Shown: one piece after another, positions 35,162 through 43,713 of the stretch
How positions within the stretch are numbered: the first letter of the stretch is position 1
Layout: each line of letters opens with the position of its first letter
NCBI GenBank assembly: GCA_035629175.1
Contig: DASPIL010000037.1
Coordinates: 1-64,000, forward strand
From: Verrucomicrobiia bacterium
GTDB taxonomy: Bacteria; Verrucomicrobiota; Verrucomicrobiia; Limisphaerales; DASXHY01
DNA: 64,000 bases
Reading direction: 5' to 3'
Notes under the pieces: generated by a model
The model's input: only the letters and a program-made list of their open reading frames with translations
Told to the model about the DNA's origin: nothing
The model's database searches: none
Translations under genes and position numbers: made by a program

Positions 35162-37165
35162 TTAATCGGCGTCTTTGTCACTGTTAAGCCGGCGCCCTGC
35201 AGCATCGATCAACGTCGCGGTGACGAGGACGATCAATCGTTCAGCCGGCGCGCCGGGCGCGGGTTGGGCGCTGGTGAGGACAACAGTTTGGCCGTCCCAA
35301 ATGACGGCTTTTCCGGTGAGTTGTCGAACCGCTATTTTCGGCTTGGAAATTGAAAGGCGTGCGCGACTCCCATCGATATATGCCGTGACCTCTTCCTGCT
35401 GGTTCTCGAGGATCTTCTTGCCCGTTGCACTGAGATTGAGTGAAACGGTATTGCTCACGGGTCCGAGGTCGGACGCGATATCCAGGAAGTATCCCAATTC
35501 GATGTCGGTGACCAACAGGGCGTCGTTCGTCCCGTTCCTGGTGGAAACCCCGGGGGCAATACGCGCCGCCGGATTAATGCCTGTACGCATTTTGTGAATG
35601 TCCAAGGACTGAATCGATGCCTGGCGCCCTGGCAGGGTGGTGACGGACAGTTCACTCATCGTCTCGGCAGTATTCGCGCGGAGCATCCGTCGTGCTTGAC
35701 CCAGGTCGCGGGCTGAAAGAATTCCAACCACGGCGCCCTCGAGGGAAGTGCCTGGCCCGAAGAACCCTCGAATAAAATCCCGCGCCACGGAATCAGCGAC
35801 ACTGGCAAACTGTGCTCGAAGGGTTAGCTGGGGCTGCGCGACAGCGGATTCTGACGAGATGTGCTCGTGGGAGGGCTCAGCAGATCCTTGGCCGTTTTCA
35901 AAGAGGGCCGGTTCCGCTGATTGAATAGTCGCTGTTCCGGAACTGACGGTAACATTGCCGTGAACATGGAGAACGCCAGTTTCAAGATTGAGCACAGCTT
36001 GATCCGAAATAACCTCGATCGGCTCGACGGAATGGCGGGCTGCAATGACAGGCGGCGACGCAGCAACGACTGTCTGCGGTGTCGCCTCGGAATGCCGCGA
36101 TGCATGGCCGGACCTGACCGATGCCACGCCTATCCGTGCGCCGCCCGCAGACAGGAGCAACATGACAACGCTCACGAGAACGCCTGCCAGGATTGCGCGC
36201 CATGTCAGGCGCAGGGCAGGACGGTAACCCGGAACAAGGAGACGCTGAATACGATCGGCTAGGCGTGATTGGCGCGATAGGCACGCAAAGGCGGGCGCCG
36301 CAGCGCCCGGGCGCAACGTTGATTCCGCGACATGAACAAGGGTTCGCACGTACTCGACTGGAGCACCACCCAGCTGAATGGCCATCGCATCACAACAGAC
36401 TTCGCGTTCACATCGAATTTGCTGGCTAATCCACCAAACTGCGGGATTGAAGAACAGCAACGCCTCGGTGAACAACTGGAACAGGTTCGCGAGATAATCG
36501 CCTCGGCGTATGTGCGTCAACTCATGAAGCAGAATGAACCGAAGCTGTTCGTGTGACAATGTCGTGACAAGCGACAGCGGCAGGATCAGCGTGGGCACGA
36601 AGATTCCCATCACCGCTGGCGACGCAAGGCCTTTGGTAATGCGAACCCGAACCTGGCAGGTGATGCCCAATGCGGAACGAGCCCGCTGCACCAGTTGGTC
36701 GAGCTCCGGCAGGGTGGCCATCGAGCTTGAGCGGCGCAATCGATCAGCTCCCGCCACTTGCAGACCCGCTCGAACAAGCATCAACAGGGCTCCACAAAGC
36801 CAGCCTGGAAGGAGCCAGGCGCTCCACGGAACCGATGCTGGCAACTGCACCGTGCCCGACGCGGCAATGCTGCTCGGGGAGTCGCCGAACGCGTTGAAAT
36901 CTGCGGCAACCGCGGATTTTGTTGCAAGCGAAACAGGCGAGGTGATTACTTCGGGTTGAACAGCGGCCCAAGTCATAATTGCCGAAGAGAGCACCAGGAC
37001 CAGGGCTGCCACGGATAATCGATAACGCACGGCCGGGGATGCACAATGGCGCAGCGCGAAAGCCATGGCCAGCGCGACTACACCCGCCTGCCATAATGTG
37101 TGCAGGAGCGTTTCGATCAACAACGCGCACGTCCCGGAGTTTAGGAACTGGATGAGAGGCTTCAT
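35162..37165 (-). CDS. BlaR1-like M56 peptidase with secretin-like C-terminus
   Basis: A 667-residue membrane protein. The N-terminal part has several membrane helices and the M56 zinc-peptidase motif HELTH (214-218) followed by REVCCDA (about 254-260), as in BlaR1/MecR1. Instead of a penicillin-binding sensor domain, the periplasmic part has an LptA/OstA-like stretch (VLNLETGVLHVHGNVTVSSG, about 395-415) and a C-terminal region resembling the secretin core (VIWDGQTVVLTSAQ then ERLIVLVTATLID). It is translated from an ATG overlapping the blaI stop (ATGA). By analogy it would cleave the BlaI repressor upon sensing a signal; what it senses is unknown. Confidence 0.85.
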   Translation of the reverse strand: MKPLIQFLNSGTCALLIETLLHTLWQAGVVALAMAFALRHCASPAVRYRLSVAALVLVLSSAIMTWAAVQPEVITSPVSLATKSAVAADFNAFGDSPSSIAASGTVQLPASVPWSAWLLPGWLCGALLMLVRAGLQVAGADRLRRSSSMATLPELDQLVQRARSALGITCQVRVRITKGLASPAVMGIFVPTLILPLSLVTTLSHEQLRFILLHELTHIRRGDYLANLFQLFTEALLFFNPAVWWISQQIRCEREVCCDAMAIQLGGAPVEYVRTLVHVAESTLRPGAAAPAFACLSRQSRLADRIQRLLVPGYRPALRLTWRAILAGVLVSVVMLLLSAGGARIGVASVRSGHASRHSEATPQTVVAASPPVIAARHSVEPIEVISDQAVLNLETGVLHVHGNVTVSSGTATIQSAEPALFENGQGSAEPSHEHISSESAVAQPQLTLRAQFASVADSVARDFIRGFFGPGTSLEGAVVGILSARDLGQARRMLRANTAETMSELSVTTLPGRQASIQSLDIHKMRTGINPAARIAPGVSTRNGTNDALLVTDIELGYFLDIASDLGPVSNTVSLNLSATGKKILENQQEEVTAYIDGSRARLSISKPKIAVRQLTGKAVIWDGQTVVLTSAQPAPGAPAERLIVLVTATLIDAAGRRLNSDKDAD

Positions 37166-37563
37166 GTCTTTCCACCTTTGCGGCCGCGTTGTTCGTGTTG
37201 GGCTATGATGTCCTTGATCTTTTGAAGCTCATCGGAGGTGACGTCCTTTGTGTCGAGAAGGCACTGCACCATCGGACTAAGCGCGCCATTGAACGCGTGT
37301 TTGAGAGCGTAAAGCAATTCCCCCTTCTGAGCCTGTTCACGGGAAACTGCAGAACGAAATACAGTCACGTTTCGCTGTTTATCCGCCTTGAGCAATCCTT
37401 TGGTGACCATCCTGTCCATCAACGTTCGAACCGTGCTGTACGTCCAGGAGGTCTGCTTCTGCACCTTCTGTTGAATGTCAGGAGCCGTGCATGGTTCCAG
37501 TTCCCACACGGCTTTGATGACAGTCCACTCAGCTTCGGTCAGTTCGATAGGTGATCGCGGCAT
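37162..37563 (-). CDS. blaI: BlaI/MecI-family transcriptional repressor
   Basis: A 133-residue winged-helix repressor: LTEAEWTVIKAVWELEPCTAPDI, then WTYSTVRTLMDRMVTKGLL as the recognition helix and wing region, then a C-terminal dimerisation helix set. BlaI-type repressors bind TACA-nn-TGTA dyads and are inactivated by proteolysis through an M56 partner. The start at 37563 gives MPRSPIELTEAEW. Two matching operators lie at 37593-37602 and 37621-37636 around its own promoter, so the pair is probably autoregulated. No beta-lactamase gene is nearby. Confidence 0.93.
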   Translation of the reverse strand: MPRSPIELTEAEWTVIKAVWELEPCTAPDIQQKVQKQTSWTYSTVRTLMDRMVTKGLLKADKQRNVTVFRSAVSREQAQKGELLYALKHAFNGALSPMVQCLLDTKDVTSDELQKIKDIIAQHEQRGRKGGKT

Positions 37564-37584
37564 AAATATATCGTATGCCGGCGC

Positions 37585-37613
37585 ACTATCTTTACAGGTG
37601 TAGAGATTGTCAA
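37585..37613 (-). promoter_or_regulatory. blaI promoter
   Basis: On the minus strand a perfect TTGACA (complement at 37608-37613) and GATAGT (complement at 37585-37590) are 17 bases apart. Transcription would begin near 37578, about 15 bases before the ATG. One BlaI operator lies within the spacer. Confidence 0.7.
37593..37602. promoter_or_regulatory. BlaI operator 1 (in promoter spacer)
   Basis: TACAGGTGTA is an exact TACA-nn-TGTA dyad located between the -35 and -10 boxes of blaI, where a bound repressor would block RNA polymerase. Its centre is 31 bp, about three helical turns, from operator 2. Confidence 0.75.
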
Positions 37614-37620
37614 GCCATAA

Positions 37621-37636
37621 ATCTACATCTGTAGAT
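37621..37636. promoter_or_regulatory. BlaI operator 2 (upstream of -35)
   Basis: ATCTACATCTGTAGAT is a 16-bp dyad with a TACA-nn-TGTA core. Its flanks are perfectly symmetrical, so it is probably the stronger site. It sits 8 bp upstream of the -35 box. Confidence 0.8.
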
Positions 37637-37911
37637 ATCGGGTTGAACGCTCGTCCGGTTCGCGGGTATTCAGATCCTGGCCTCCCGATAGGATCCCTCA
37701 CTTTGAACCAGTCCTGGCACAGAGAAGAGGCGAGAATCGCGAAGACAAGCTACGGCACCTGGACGTCCGTGTTTCGTGTAATTGGTGTGATTCGCGGTTG
37801 TCCCTCTTCAATCGTGCCCCGCGACACACGAGGAGATTATGAGATGAACAAGAAACACACGATCCCCCCGAAATTCGCACAATCCACGCCGCTGGTTTGC
37901 GGCGTCGTGAC

Positions 37912-38952
37912 TCAGTTCTGCCTGGCGGATTTCAGGGTGCGCAGGTGGCGATAGCCGACCAGGCGCTGGCGTTGTTCGTCCCAGAGACGGAAGGTGAACG
38001 ATTTGAAGCTGGCCAGCAGGGTGACGGGTGGGACGGTCTGAAACAACGGCTCCGAATTGTGGCACTTCTCGAGGTGATAGTTCGGAATGCGCGGGCTCAG
38101 ATGATGAATGTGGTGGAAGCCGATGTTGCCCGAGAACCATTGCAGGATCTTCGGCAGCTTGTAGAACGAACTTCCCTGCAGCGCCGCCGTGGCATAATCC
38201 CAATTGTCAGTCCGCTGCCAGTACACCCCTTCAAACTGGTGCTGCACATAGAACAACCACACACCGACAGAACCCGCAACCGCCATGACAATCAATTGAA
38301 TCAGCACATACGCCTTCACGCCCATTGCCATGCTTAGAAGGGCCGCAACCAGAAGCAGACCCAGGTTCGTGCCGTAGACGGAGAGCGTCTCCTTGTGGCC
38401 GGCTTTCGGCGCCGCGAAACGTTCCATCACCAGAAAGAGAAACAGCGGGGCTATCAGGAAGAGAATGATCGGATTGCGAGCCAATCGATACGAAAAGCGT
38501 TTCCAGCGGGAGGCCTCAAGATATTCCTGCACGGTGAGAGTCCAGACGTCGCCCGTCCCCCGGCGATCCAGGTCGCCCGAGGTTGAATGATGAATGGCAT
38601 GCTCCCAGCGCCAGTGGAAATATGCGGTAAATGTCATGAGACCCGTAATGGTGCCCAGGATGTGATTCGCGAGCGGCGATTTGAAGAACGACCCGTGTCC
38701 GCAGTCGTGGAAAATAATGAAAATTCGGACCATGAATCCGCCTGCAAGAATCGCCAGGGGAACCGTCAGCCACCACGAAATCTTGTGAGTGTAATACATC
38801 AGCACCCAGAGGCCGATATAAGGCACCACGGTATTGATGACTTGCCAAAGCGCTGCGCGATTTGAGGGTTTCTGATAGCGGGCAACGATTTTCTTCCAAT
38901 TCGGATCAACTGTCGCCGCAGATGGCACCGAAGAATTCTCTGAGTTTGTCAT
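37912..38952 (-). CDS. Membrane fatty acid desaturase (delta-12-like)
   Basis: A 346-residue di-iron membrane desaturase, introducing a double bond into acyl chains. The three histidine boxes are present: HDCGHGS (with four hydrophobic segments around), HWRWEHAIHH and GFHHIHHLSPRIPNYHL. These fit the FADS-like/DesA (acyl-lipid desaturase) group; the exact position of desaturation cannot be told. The start is the ATG at 38952, with a TTG two codons upstream as an alternative. It probably adjusts membrane fluidity. The gene stands alone; lnt follows upstream on the same strand after about 330 bp. Confidence 0.92.
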   Translation of the reverse strand: MTNSENSSVPSAATVDPNWKKIVARYQKPSNRAALWQVINTVVPYIGLWVLMYYTHKISWWLTVPLAILAGGFMVRIFIIFHDCGHGSFFKSPLANHILGTITGLMTFTAYFHWRWEHAIHHSTSGDLDRRGTGDVWTLTVQEYLEASRWKRFSYRLARNPIILFLIAPLFLFLVMERFAAPKAGHKETLSVYGTNLGLLLVAALLSMAMGVKAYVLIQLIVMAVAGSVGVWLFYVQHQFEGVYWQRTDNWDYATAALQGSSFYKLPKILQWFSGNIGFHHIHHLSPRIPNYHLEKCHNSEPLFQTVPPVTLLASFKSFTFRLWDEQRQRLVGYRHLRTLKSARQN

Positions 38953-39278
38953 GATCAATACGGCGGTTCCCGCTGCACACTACATGGGATTTCCGCGCGG
39001 CTCACAGTAGTTCAACAGTGCACCAAGGGCAACCGTCAATCTCTGGAGGAGGGGCCGTGGCGGCAGGCATCGTTGCCAGCCCGTGAAACCGAGCTGCCAG
39101 CCCGCTGGAAGAAACATCAAATGAAGCGAGCGCGCGGAGAGTCCCTGAGTGTCTCTGGTGCTTATCGGCTTTTCCGGACGGCAAGGATGCAAGCCCGCTA
39201 CGTCAGGCGAGATGCCTGAAGCTGCTTCCCCCGCGCAAACGCGCTTGAACAACTTTCAGCCAGTCATCGTCATCGATT
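38953..39278. other. Intergenic region between desaturase and lnt
   Basis: About 325 bp without a convincing gene. A 90-codon open frame on the minus strand has no recognisable family and atypical composition. A short hairpin (TCAGGC at 39203-39208 with GCCTGA at 39214-39219) lies 60 bases past the lnt stop but lacks a T-run. The desaturase promoter must lie here; I could not place it. Confidence 0.45.
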
Positions 39279-40967
39279 TCAAAACCGCTTCCGCTTCAAT
39301 GAGGCCGCCAGAATTCCGCCCACGGATGCCACCACGCAGCCCCATCCAAACCAGTCGCCGTTTCGTCGATAAAAAGTGTCACCGCTCGTCTGGCCTTCGT
39401 TTAATAGCGGCACTTCGATCGTCAGGAATCCCTCCCCGTATATCGTTTCCTGCGCATCCCTGAAGATCTCCCGCAGTCGCCCGTGACGGTCCACCCAGCA
39501 GGTCAATCCATTGTTCGAGCAGCGAATGAGTGGGATGCCATTTTCAATCGCACGGAAGATCGCGTTGGCCGCGTGCTGCCATTGTGCCGCGCTTTCCCCA
39601 AACCAGCCGTTATTCGTGATGTTCACCAGGAAGTCTGTGTCTGCATCAACATAGGTGCGGACCAGATGCGGAAAATTGTCCTCAAAACAGATCAGCACAG
39701 ACGTCTTCACCAGGGACACGTCGTTCGTGTCGGCGTCTAGGCCGCGTGGTTGAATGGCCATCCTGAACGGAACAGCTTCGTCCCCAGGCGTGAAGCTGCT
39801 GGTCACCGGCGTGAAGTTTTTCAAAAAGGGCATCCACTGCTCGAGTGGAATGTACTCGCCGAAAATGACCAGGCTGCGCTTGCGGTACCTGTCCGCGAGC
39901 CGGCCGTTGGGATTCAGCAGGAAACTGCTGTTGTAATATTCCGCGCGCCCCGGTGCCTTGCGCGAGGGTTCGGCGTCGTCAGCGCCAACAATCATCCATA
40001 TGCGGTGTTCCTGCGCGAGCGCGGAAAGCGGATCAAAGATTTCTTTCTCGTAGCGGAGCAGCTTTGGAATCGCCGCCTCGGGCCAGATGACAAGGGCGGC
40101 GTCGTTCGTGAGCGACTGTTCTGTCAATTTCAGGAGCGCGGTGAACCTTTCCATGTCGTCGTCGCGATTCCAAATCATCGTCTGCGGAATGCTCGGCTGG
40201 ATCAATGTTACGCGAAGTGTCCGTTCCGGGACTGCCGGATTTCTTAAATGGGCGAAGCCAAATGCCATTGCGATGCTGACACCCAGTGCCGGCAGCGCCA
40301 TTTCCCGCACGCCGGGGGAGCGGGCCCGTGGATCCTTCACAATCATCGACAGCGCGCAGAGAAGAGCCATCGAACCCCACACCATCAGAAACGACACTCC
40401 GTAAACGCCTGTGATAGCACTGATTTGGATCAACGGCAGGAGTTCATATTGGGAGGCGCCGAGGAGGTTCCAGGGAAATCCGCCAAAGATGCGCGCGATC
40501 ACCATTTCAATTGCAACCCACAGAGCCGCGGCACCAAGAGCCCAGCGGGTTCGATGGTTCCACGTCGCCTTCGCCAGCAAGATCAATCCAGCCGGAAGGC
40601 GGATGCCTCCGCTCGAGGCGGGTGACCCAGCCGGCGGAGACCATCGGCAAATCAGCCACGTCCAGGTAGCGGGGAACAGGGAGAGAAACGCGCTGAGCGC
40701 TATCCAACCAAGGATTGGGTATCCTTGAACAGGAATGCAGAGCAGCCAATACAATGACGCCAGGTAGTGCGCCATGCCTGCAACGTAACCGAGGCCGAAC
40801 GATCGGCGGCCTCGAGTGCCGAGCGCCGTGGCGGCGAGAAGTCCTGGTGCGATCCAGCCCGCGCCCGCAATTCCGATATTGGGAAACGCGCTCGCGAGCA
40901 CGAGCCCGGCGAAGGCCGCAAGTGCATAGCGAACAGGTGCCAAGGCAATGATTAATCTGAGTTGCAA
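39279..40967 (-). CDS. lnt: Apolipoprotein N-acyltransferase
   Basis: Inner-membrane enzyme that adds the third acyl chain to the N-terminal cysteine of lipoproteins. The 562-residue protein has about six to seven N-terminal membrane segments and a nitrilase-type domain with WPEAAIPK (catalytic Glu), YRKRSLVIFGEYIPLE (catalytic Lys) and LICFEDNFP (catalytic Cys), then NITNNGWFGES. A C-terminal membrane segment closes the protein. The start is a TTG at 40967; no ATG or GTG in frame gives a complete first helix. Length is slightly above the usual 500-540. Its presence fits a diderm with lipoproteins such as the cytochrome at 13.3 kb. Confidence 0.94.
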   Translation of the reverse strand: MQLRLIIALAPVRYALAAFAGLVLASAFPNIGIAGAGWIAPGLLAATALGTRGRRSFGLGYVAGMAHYLASLYWLLCIPVQGYPILGWIALSAFLSLFPATWTWLICRWSPPAGSPASSGGIRLPAGLILLAKATWNHRTRWALGAAALWVAIEMVIARIFGGFPWNLLGASQYELLPLIQISAITGVYGVSFLMVWGSMALLCALSMIVKDPRARSPGVREMALPALGVSIAMAFGFAHLRNPAVPERTLRVTLIQPSIPQTMIWNRDDDMERFTALLKLTEQSLTNDAALVIWPEAAIPKLLRYEKEIFDPLSALAQEHRIWMIVGADDAEPSRKAPGRAEYYNSSFLLNPNGRLADRYRKRSLVIFGEYIPLEQWMPFLKNFTPVTSSFTPGDEAVPFRMAIQPRGLDADTNDVSLVKTSVLICFEDNFPHLVRTYVDADTDFLVNITNNGWFGESAAQWQHAANAIFRAIENGIPLIRCSNNGLTCWVDRHGRLREIFRDAQETIYGEGFLTIEVPLLNEGQTSGDTFYRRNGDWFGWGCVVASVGGILAASLKRKRF

Positions 40968-41058
40968 CGCGTCGCAGCTTGCACGAAAGGGAAGACAACT
41001 TGCCAGTGGATTTCCACGAGGTGTCGCGCTTCCAACTCCAAACGCCTGCGGGCCAGGT

Positions 41059-41089
41059 TAACGACGAATCACACGAATCACACGAAAAG
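41059..41089 (-). repeat. TTCGTG-word repeat fragment, inverted
   Basis: Read on the minus strand this stretch gives TTTTCGTGTGATTCGTGTG followed by ATTCGTCGTTAA, the same words found in the tandem array at 42.7-43.7 kb (which contains both GTGATTCGTG and CGTCGTTAAC). It looks like a fragment of the same family in the opposite orientation. Confidence 0.6.
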
Positions 41090-41160
41090 GGGCCGGGACA
41101 AAAAAACAAGTTTTCAGCTGCCGGCAGCGCGGCGGCGGTGAGCTCGATCTCGTGTATTTG

Positions 41161-41207
41161 GTAGCCCTACAAGCGGAAGTCTTTCAAGGTTTGGCAACCT
41201 GGGCTAC
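41161..41207. repeat. Nested hairpin upstream/downstream element
   Basis: GTAGCCC (41161-41167) pairs with GGGCTAC (41201-41207), and within it AGGTT (41187-41191) pairs with AACCT (41196-41200). It has no T-run. It lies 136 bp past the halogenase-like stop codon and may be a repeat element rather than a terminator. Confidence 0.45.
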
Positions 41208-41258
41208 GAACCATCCGAGATAAGGATATTTTGGTACCGGCTCTGCCGCTCCGGGTGC

Positions 41259-41271
41259 TTCGTGGTAGATC
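41259..41271. repeat. TTCGTGGTAGATC repeat word
   Basis: An exact 13-base match to 312-324. In both places it closes a TTCGTG-rich stretch, supporting a shared origin. Confidence 0.5.
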
Positions 41272-41342
41272 CCGTTTCGTCTGCCATGTTTAACGTATCG
41301 GATCTGCTGATGCGGGTTAAGTACGCGGACTTCGGTCGCGAC

Positions 41343-42647
41343 TCACGTTCTCTCGCAAACTTCCCCTGAACGGTTGCGAGCACGGGCCGTGGGCGAAAAG
41401 GAAATCCGTGGAACGATCGGCCATTTGGCCTGCGCCTTGACCAACAGGAAGAACAGCTTGCGCCGCCAGTCGAGCTTCCATCCACCCTCCAGCTCGCCAG
41501 CGAGAATGGCAACGATCGCGTCGGGAATCTGCAGGCGATTGCGAGGCTCCATGAACAGCTCCATGAACGGCGTTGTGTAGAATTGCTCAACCAGTTCCCA
41601 ATAATATTGCATTGCACGAAACACCCGTTTCTCGTACGCCGCCATCCGCTTCTGGCCGTCGCTGCCGTCCGCCAGCGAATCCACAATCAAATGTGCCGCC
41701 ATGCGCCCCGAATACATCGCCAGGTAAACCCCCGCGGAAAAAATCGGATCCATGAAACCGGCCGCGTCGCCAATCCGCACAAGGCGTGGCCCGAAGAGGC
41801 GGCGGTTGTAGTAGGAGAAGTCGCTTGTCGTCTGGATCGAATTTATCAGGGTGGCGCCCCCCATTCGGTCCCGCATCTCGGCGCTGGATTTCCAGACTCG
41901 CTCGAAGGCCTCCGCCGGGGAGAGCTTCATCGTTGCAAATTCATGCTGATCGATGACGCAGCCGATGCTCACCTTCTCGGGCGAGATCGGGATCAGCCAG
42001 AACCATTTGCTCTCAAGGCGCACGATGATGATGTCGCCGGCTTTCGAGCCTTCATCCATTTTTACCCCTGCGAAGTGGCCGAAGATGGCGATCTTTTTGA
42101 GGTGCGGATGAATCACCCGCAAGTTCTCCTGGTTGCCGGTAAAATTCGCCCGGCCGCTTGCATCGATGAGGAACGAGCCGTGGAAGGTTTCCTTGATGCC
42201 CGAATCCGAGCTGCTTTCGACTGAGACGCGGCCGGCGTCCTGGGAATAACGTGAAACGGTCCAACCCTCGCGCACTTCGGCGCCTGATTCGCGGGCGTGA
42301 TCGAGTAGAATCTCGTCAAACCGTGCGCGATCGACCTGGAAAGCCATGGGCTCGCGCGTGAAGCAGCCGTTTTTGAAGGTGAGCTTGAGCGCTTTGCTGG
42401 AGTTGCCCAGGTGGAACTGCGCTCCGTATTTGCGTGTGAACCCCGCCGCCTCGAGCTTTGGCAAAACGCCGATCTCTCGAAAAATCATTTCGTTGTACGG
42501 CAGAAGGGATTCCCCAATATGAAACCGCGGAAAATGTTCCTTTTCGAGGACGAGCACGCGCTTTCCGGCCTGCGCCAGGTAGGTGGCAGCCGCGCTTCCG
42601 CCTGGGCCGCCGCCAATAATCAACGCGTCATAGAACGTTTCGGACAT
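41343..42647 (-). CDS. FAD-dependent halogenase-like oxidoreductase
   Basis: A 434-residue flavoprotein. The N-terminal GGGPGGSAAATYLAQAG Rossmann motif is followed by FPRFHIGESLLPYNE, a block typical of phenol/pyrrole-type FADH2-dependent halogenases, and by the KWFWLIP sequence, which matches the WxWxIP halogenase motif. RIGDAAGFMDP is the second FAD motif. Related geranylgeranyl reductases and monooxygenases share the fold, so halogenation is a possibility and not established. The ATG at 42647 puts the FAD motif ten residues in. There is no flavin reductase or biosynthetic cluster nearby; repeats flank the gene on both sides. Confidence 0.82.
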   Translation of the reverse strand: MSETFYDALIIGGGPGGSAAATYLAQAGKRVLVLEKEHFPRFHIGESLLPYNEMIFREIGVLPKLEAAGFTRKYGAQFHLGNSSKALKLTFKNGCFTREPMAFQVDRARFDEILLDHARESGAEVREGWTVSRYSQDAGRVSVESSSDSGIKETFHGSFLIDASGRANFTGNQENLRVIHPHLKKIAIFGHFAGVKMDEGSKAGDIIIVRLESKWFWLIPISPEKVSIGCVIDQHEFATMKLSPAEAFERVWKSSAEMRDRMGGATLINSIQTTSDFSYYNRRLFGPRLVRIGDAAGFMDPIFSAGVYLAMYSGRMAAHLIVDSLADGSDGQKRMAAYEKRVFRAMQYYWELVEQFYTTPFMELFMEPRNRLQIPDAIVAILAGELEGGWKLDWRRKLFFLLVKAQAKWPIVPRISFSPTARARNRSGEVCERT

Positions 42648-42720
42648 GCCGATATCAAAGGCCAAAAGGATGGTTGCTGCAAGTCCGGGCAGCCTCGTTG
42701 ACACGAATTGAGAGGTAGCC

Positions 42721-43096
42721 CACCGGAGGTTGAATTCGTCTTTGGCCTGCTTGGAAGAATTGGCTTTTTGTTTCGTGTGATTCGTGTTTTTCGTGGTTGC
42801 AACTCTTTCGCCGTTGATTCGTGTTCATCAGTTTTCATTCGTGGTTCAAACCCCAGGAGCCTCACGCAAAGCCCCCTGTTTTTTAACCTGCTCACATGAG
42901 CCCGAGCAAGGTTCATGGAAAGGCCGCAAAGGTCGGGAGGGGAAAAACGGCATTGAACACGAGCAAGCAGAGGTAGCAGAGAGAGGAGCGGGATTTTGTT
43001 CTTCTAATCCGTGTTGATCCGTCGTTAACAACTCTCCCGTTGATTCGCGACAATTCGTGAAATTCGCGTAAACCGTTTGCCTTCCGTATCCGTCGC
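42721..43096. repeat. Tandem repeat unit 1 (376 bp)
   Basis: The first of three direct copies. It begins CACCGGAGGTTGAATTCGTC, passes through a TTCGTG-word block (about 42770-42850), a GAGCCTCACGCAA segment, a purine-rich GGTAGCAGAGAGAGGAGCGG segment, and ends with CCTTCCGTATCCGTCG. Open frames on the minus strand encode 'NTDEHEST'-like strings, a known sign of such repeats and not real proteins. Confidence 0.9.
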
Positions 43097-43469
43097 CACC
43101 GGAGGTTGAATTCGTCTTTGGCCTGCTTGGAAGAATTGAATTTTTGTTTCGTGTGATTCGTGTTTTTCGTGGTCATGCAACTCTTTCGCCGTTGATTCGT
43201 GTTCATCGGTGTTCAAACCCGAAGAGCCTCACGCAAGGCCCCCTGTTTCTTTTAACCTGCTCACGACCCTTGCACCCGCGCGGGTTCATGGGAAGGGCGC
43301 GAAGGTCGGGAGCGGAAAACGGCATTGAACAGGAGCAAGCAGAGGTAGCAGAGAGAGGAGCGGGATTTTGTTCTTCTAATCCGTGTTGATCCGTCGTTAA
43401 CAACTCTCCCGTTGATTCGCGACAGTTTCGTGAAGTTCGCGTAAACCGTTTGCCTTCCGTATCCGTCGC
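43097..43469. repeat. Tandem repeat unit 2 (373 bp)
   Basis: The second direct copy, highly similar to unit 1 along its length. The main differences are near 43260-43320, where a CGCGCGGG-containing segment replaces the unit 1 sequence, and single-base changes elsewhere. Confidence 0.9.
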
Positions 43470-43655
43470 CACCTGCGGTCGAATTCGGCTTTGGCCTGCT
43501 TGGAAGAATTGGCTTTTTGTTTCGTGTGATTCGTGTTTTTCGTGGTCATGCAACTCTTCGCCGTTGATTCGTGTTCATCGGTTTTCATTCGTGGTTCAAA
43601 CTCGAGGAGCCTCACGCAAAGCCCCCTGTTTCTTTTAACCGGGTCACGACCCTTG
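43470..43655. repeat. Tandem repeat unit 3 (partial)
   Basis: The third direct copy is cut short after about 186 bp, just past the GAGCCTCACGCAA and CCCCCTGTTTCTTTTAACC segments. The ABC transporter gene follows within 60 bp, so its promoter may lie in or just after this unit. Confidence 0.85.
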
Positions 43656-43713
43656 GCGTCGCGTGGTGCTTTTGATTTGACCCGCAGAGGGACTCGTGGA
43701 AAGTCAGGGGCGC

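Larger units (their letters stand above)
40968..41342. other. Intergenic repeats between lnt and the halogenase-like gene
   Basis: About 375 bp with no gene. It holds an inverted copy of the GATTCGTG-word repeat (about 41059-41089), a nested hairpin (41161-41207) and the exact 13-mer TTCGTGGTAGATC (41259-41271) shared with the left edge of the window. Confidence 0.6.

Noticed and set aside
38980-39252. 90-codon minus-strand frame between desaturase and lnt
   Set aside because: No ribosome binding site, no domain, and residue composition unlike the neighbours.
42846-43615. Several minus-strand open frames with 'NTDEHEST' and 'HEKHESHETK' strings
   Set aside because: They are the translation of the tandem DNA repeat, recur in each unit and have no start signals; they are not credible proteins.
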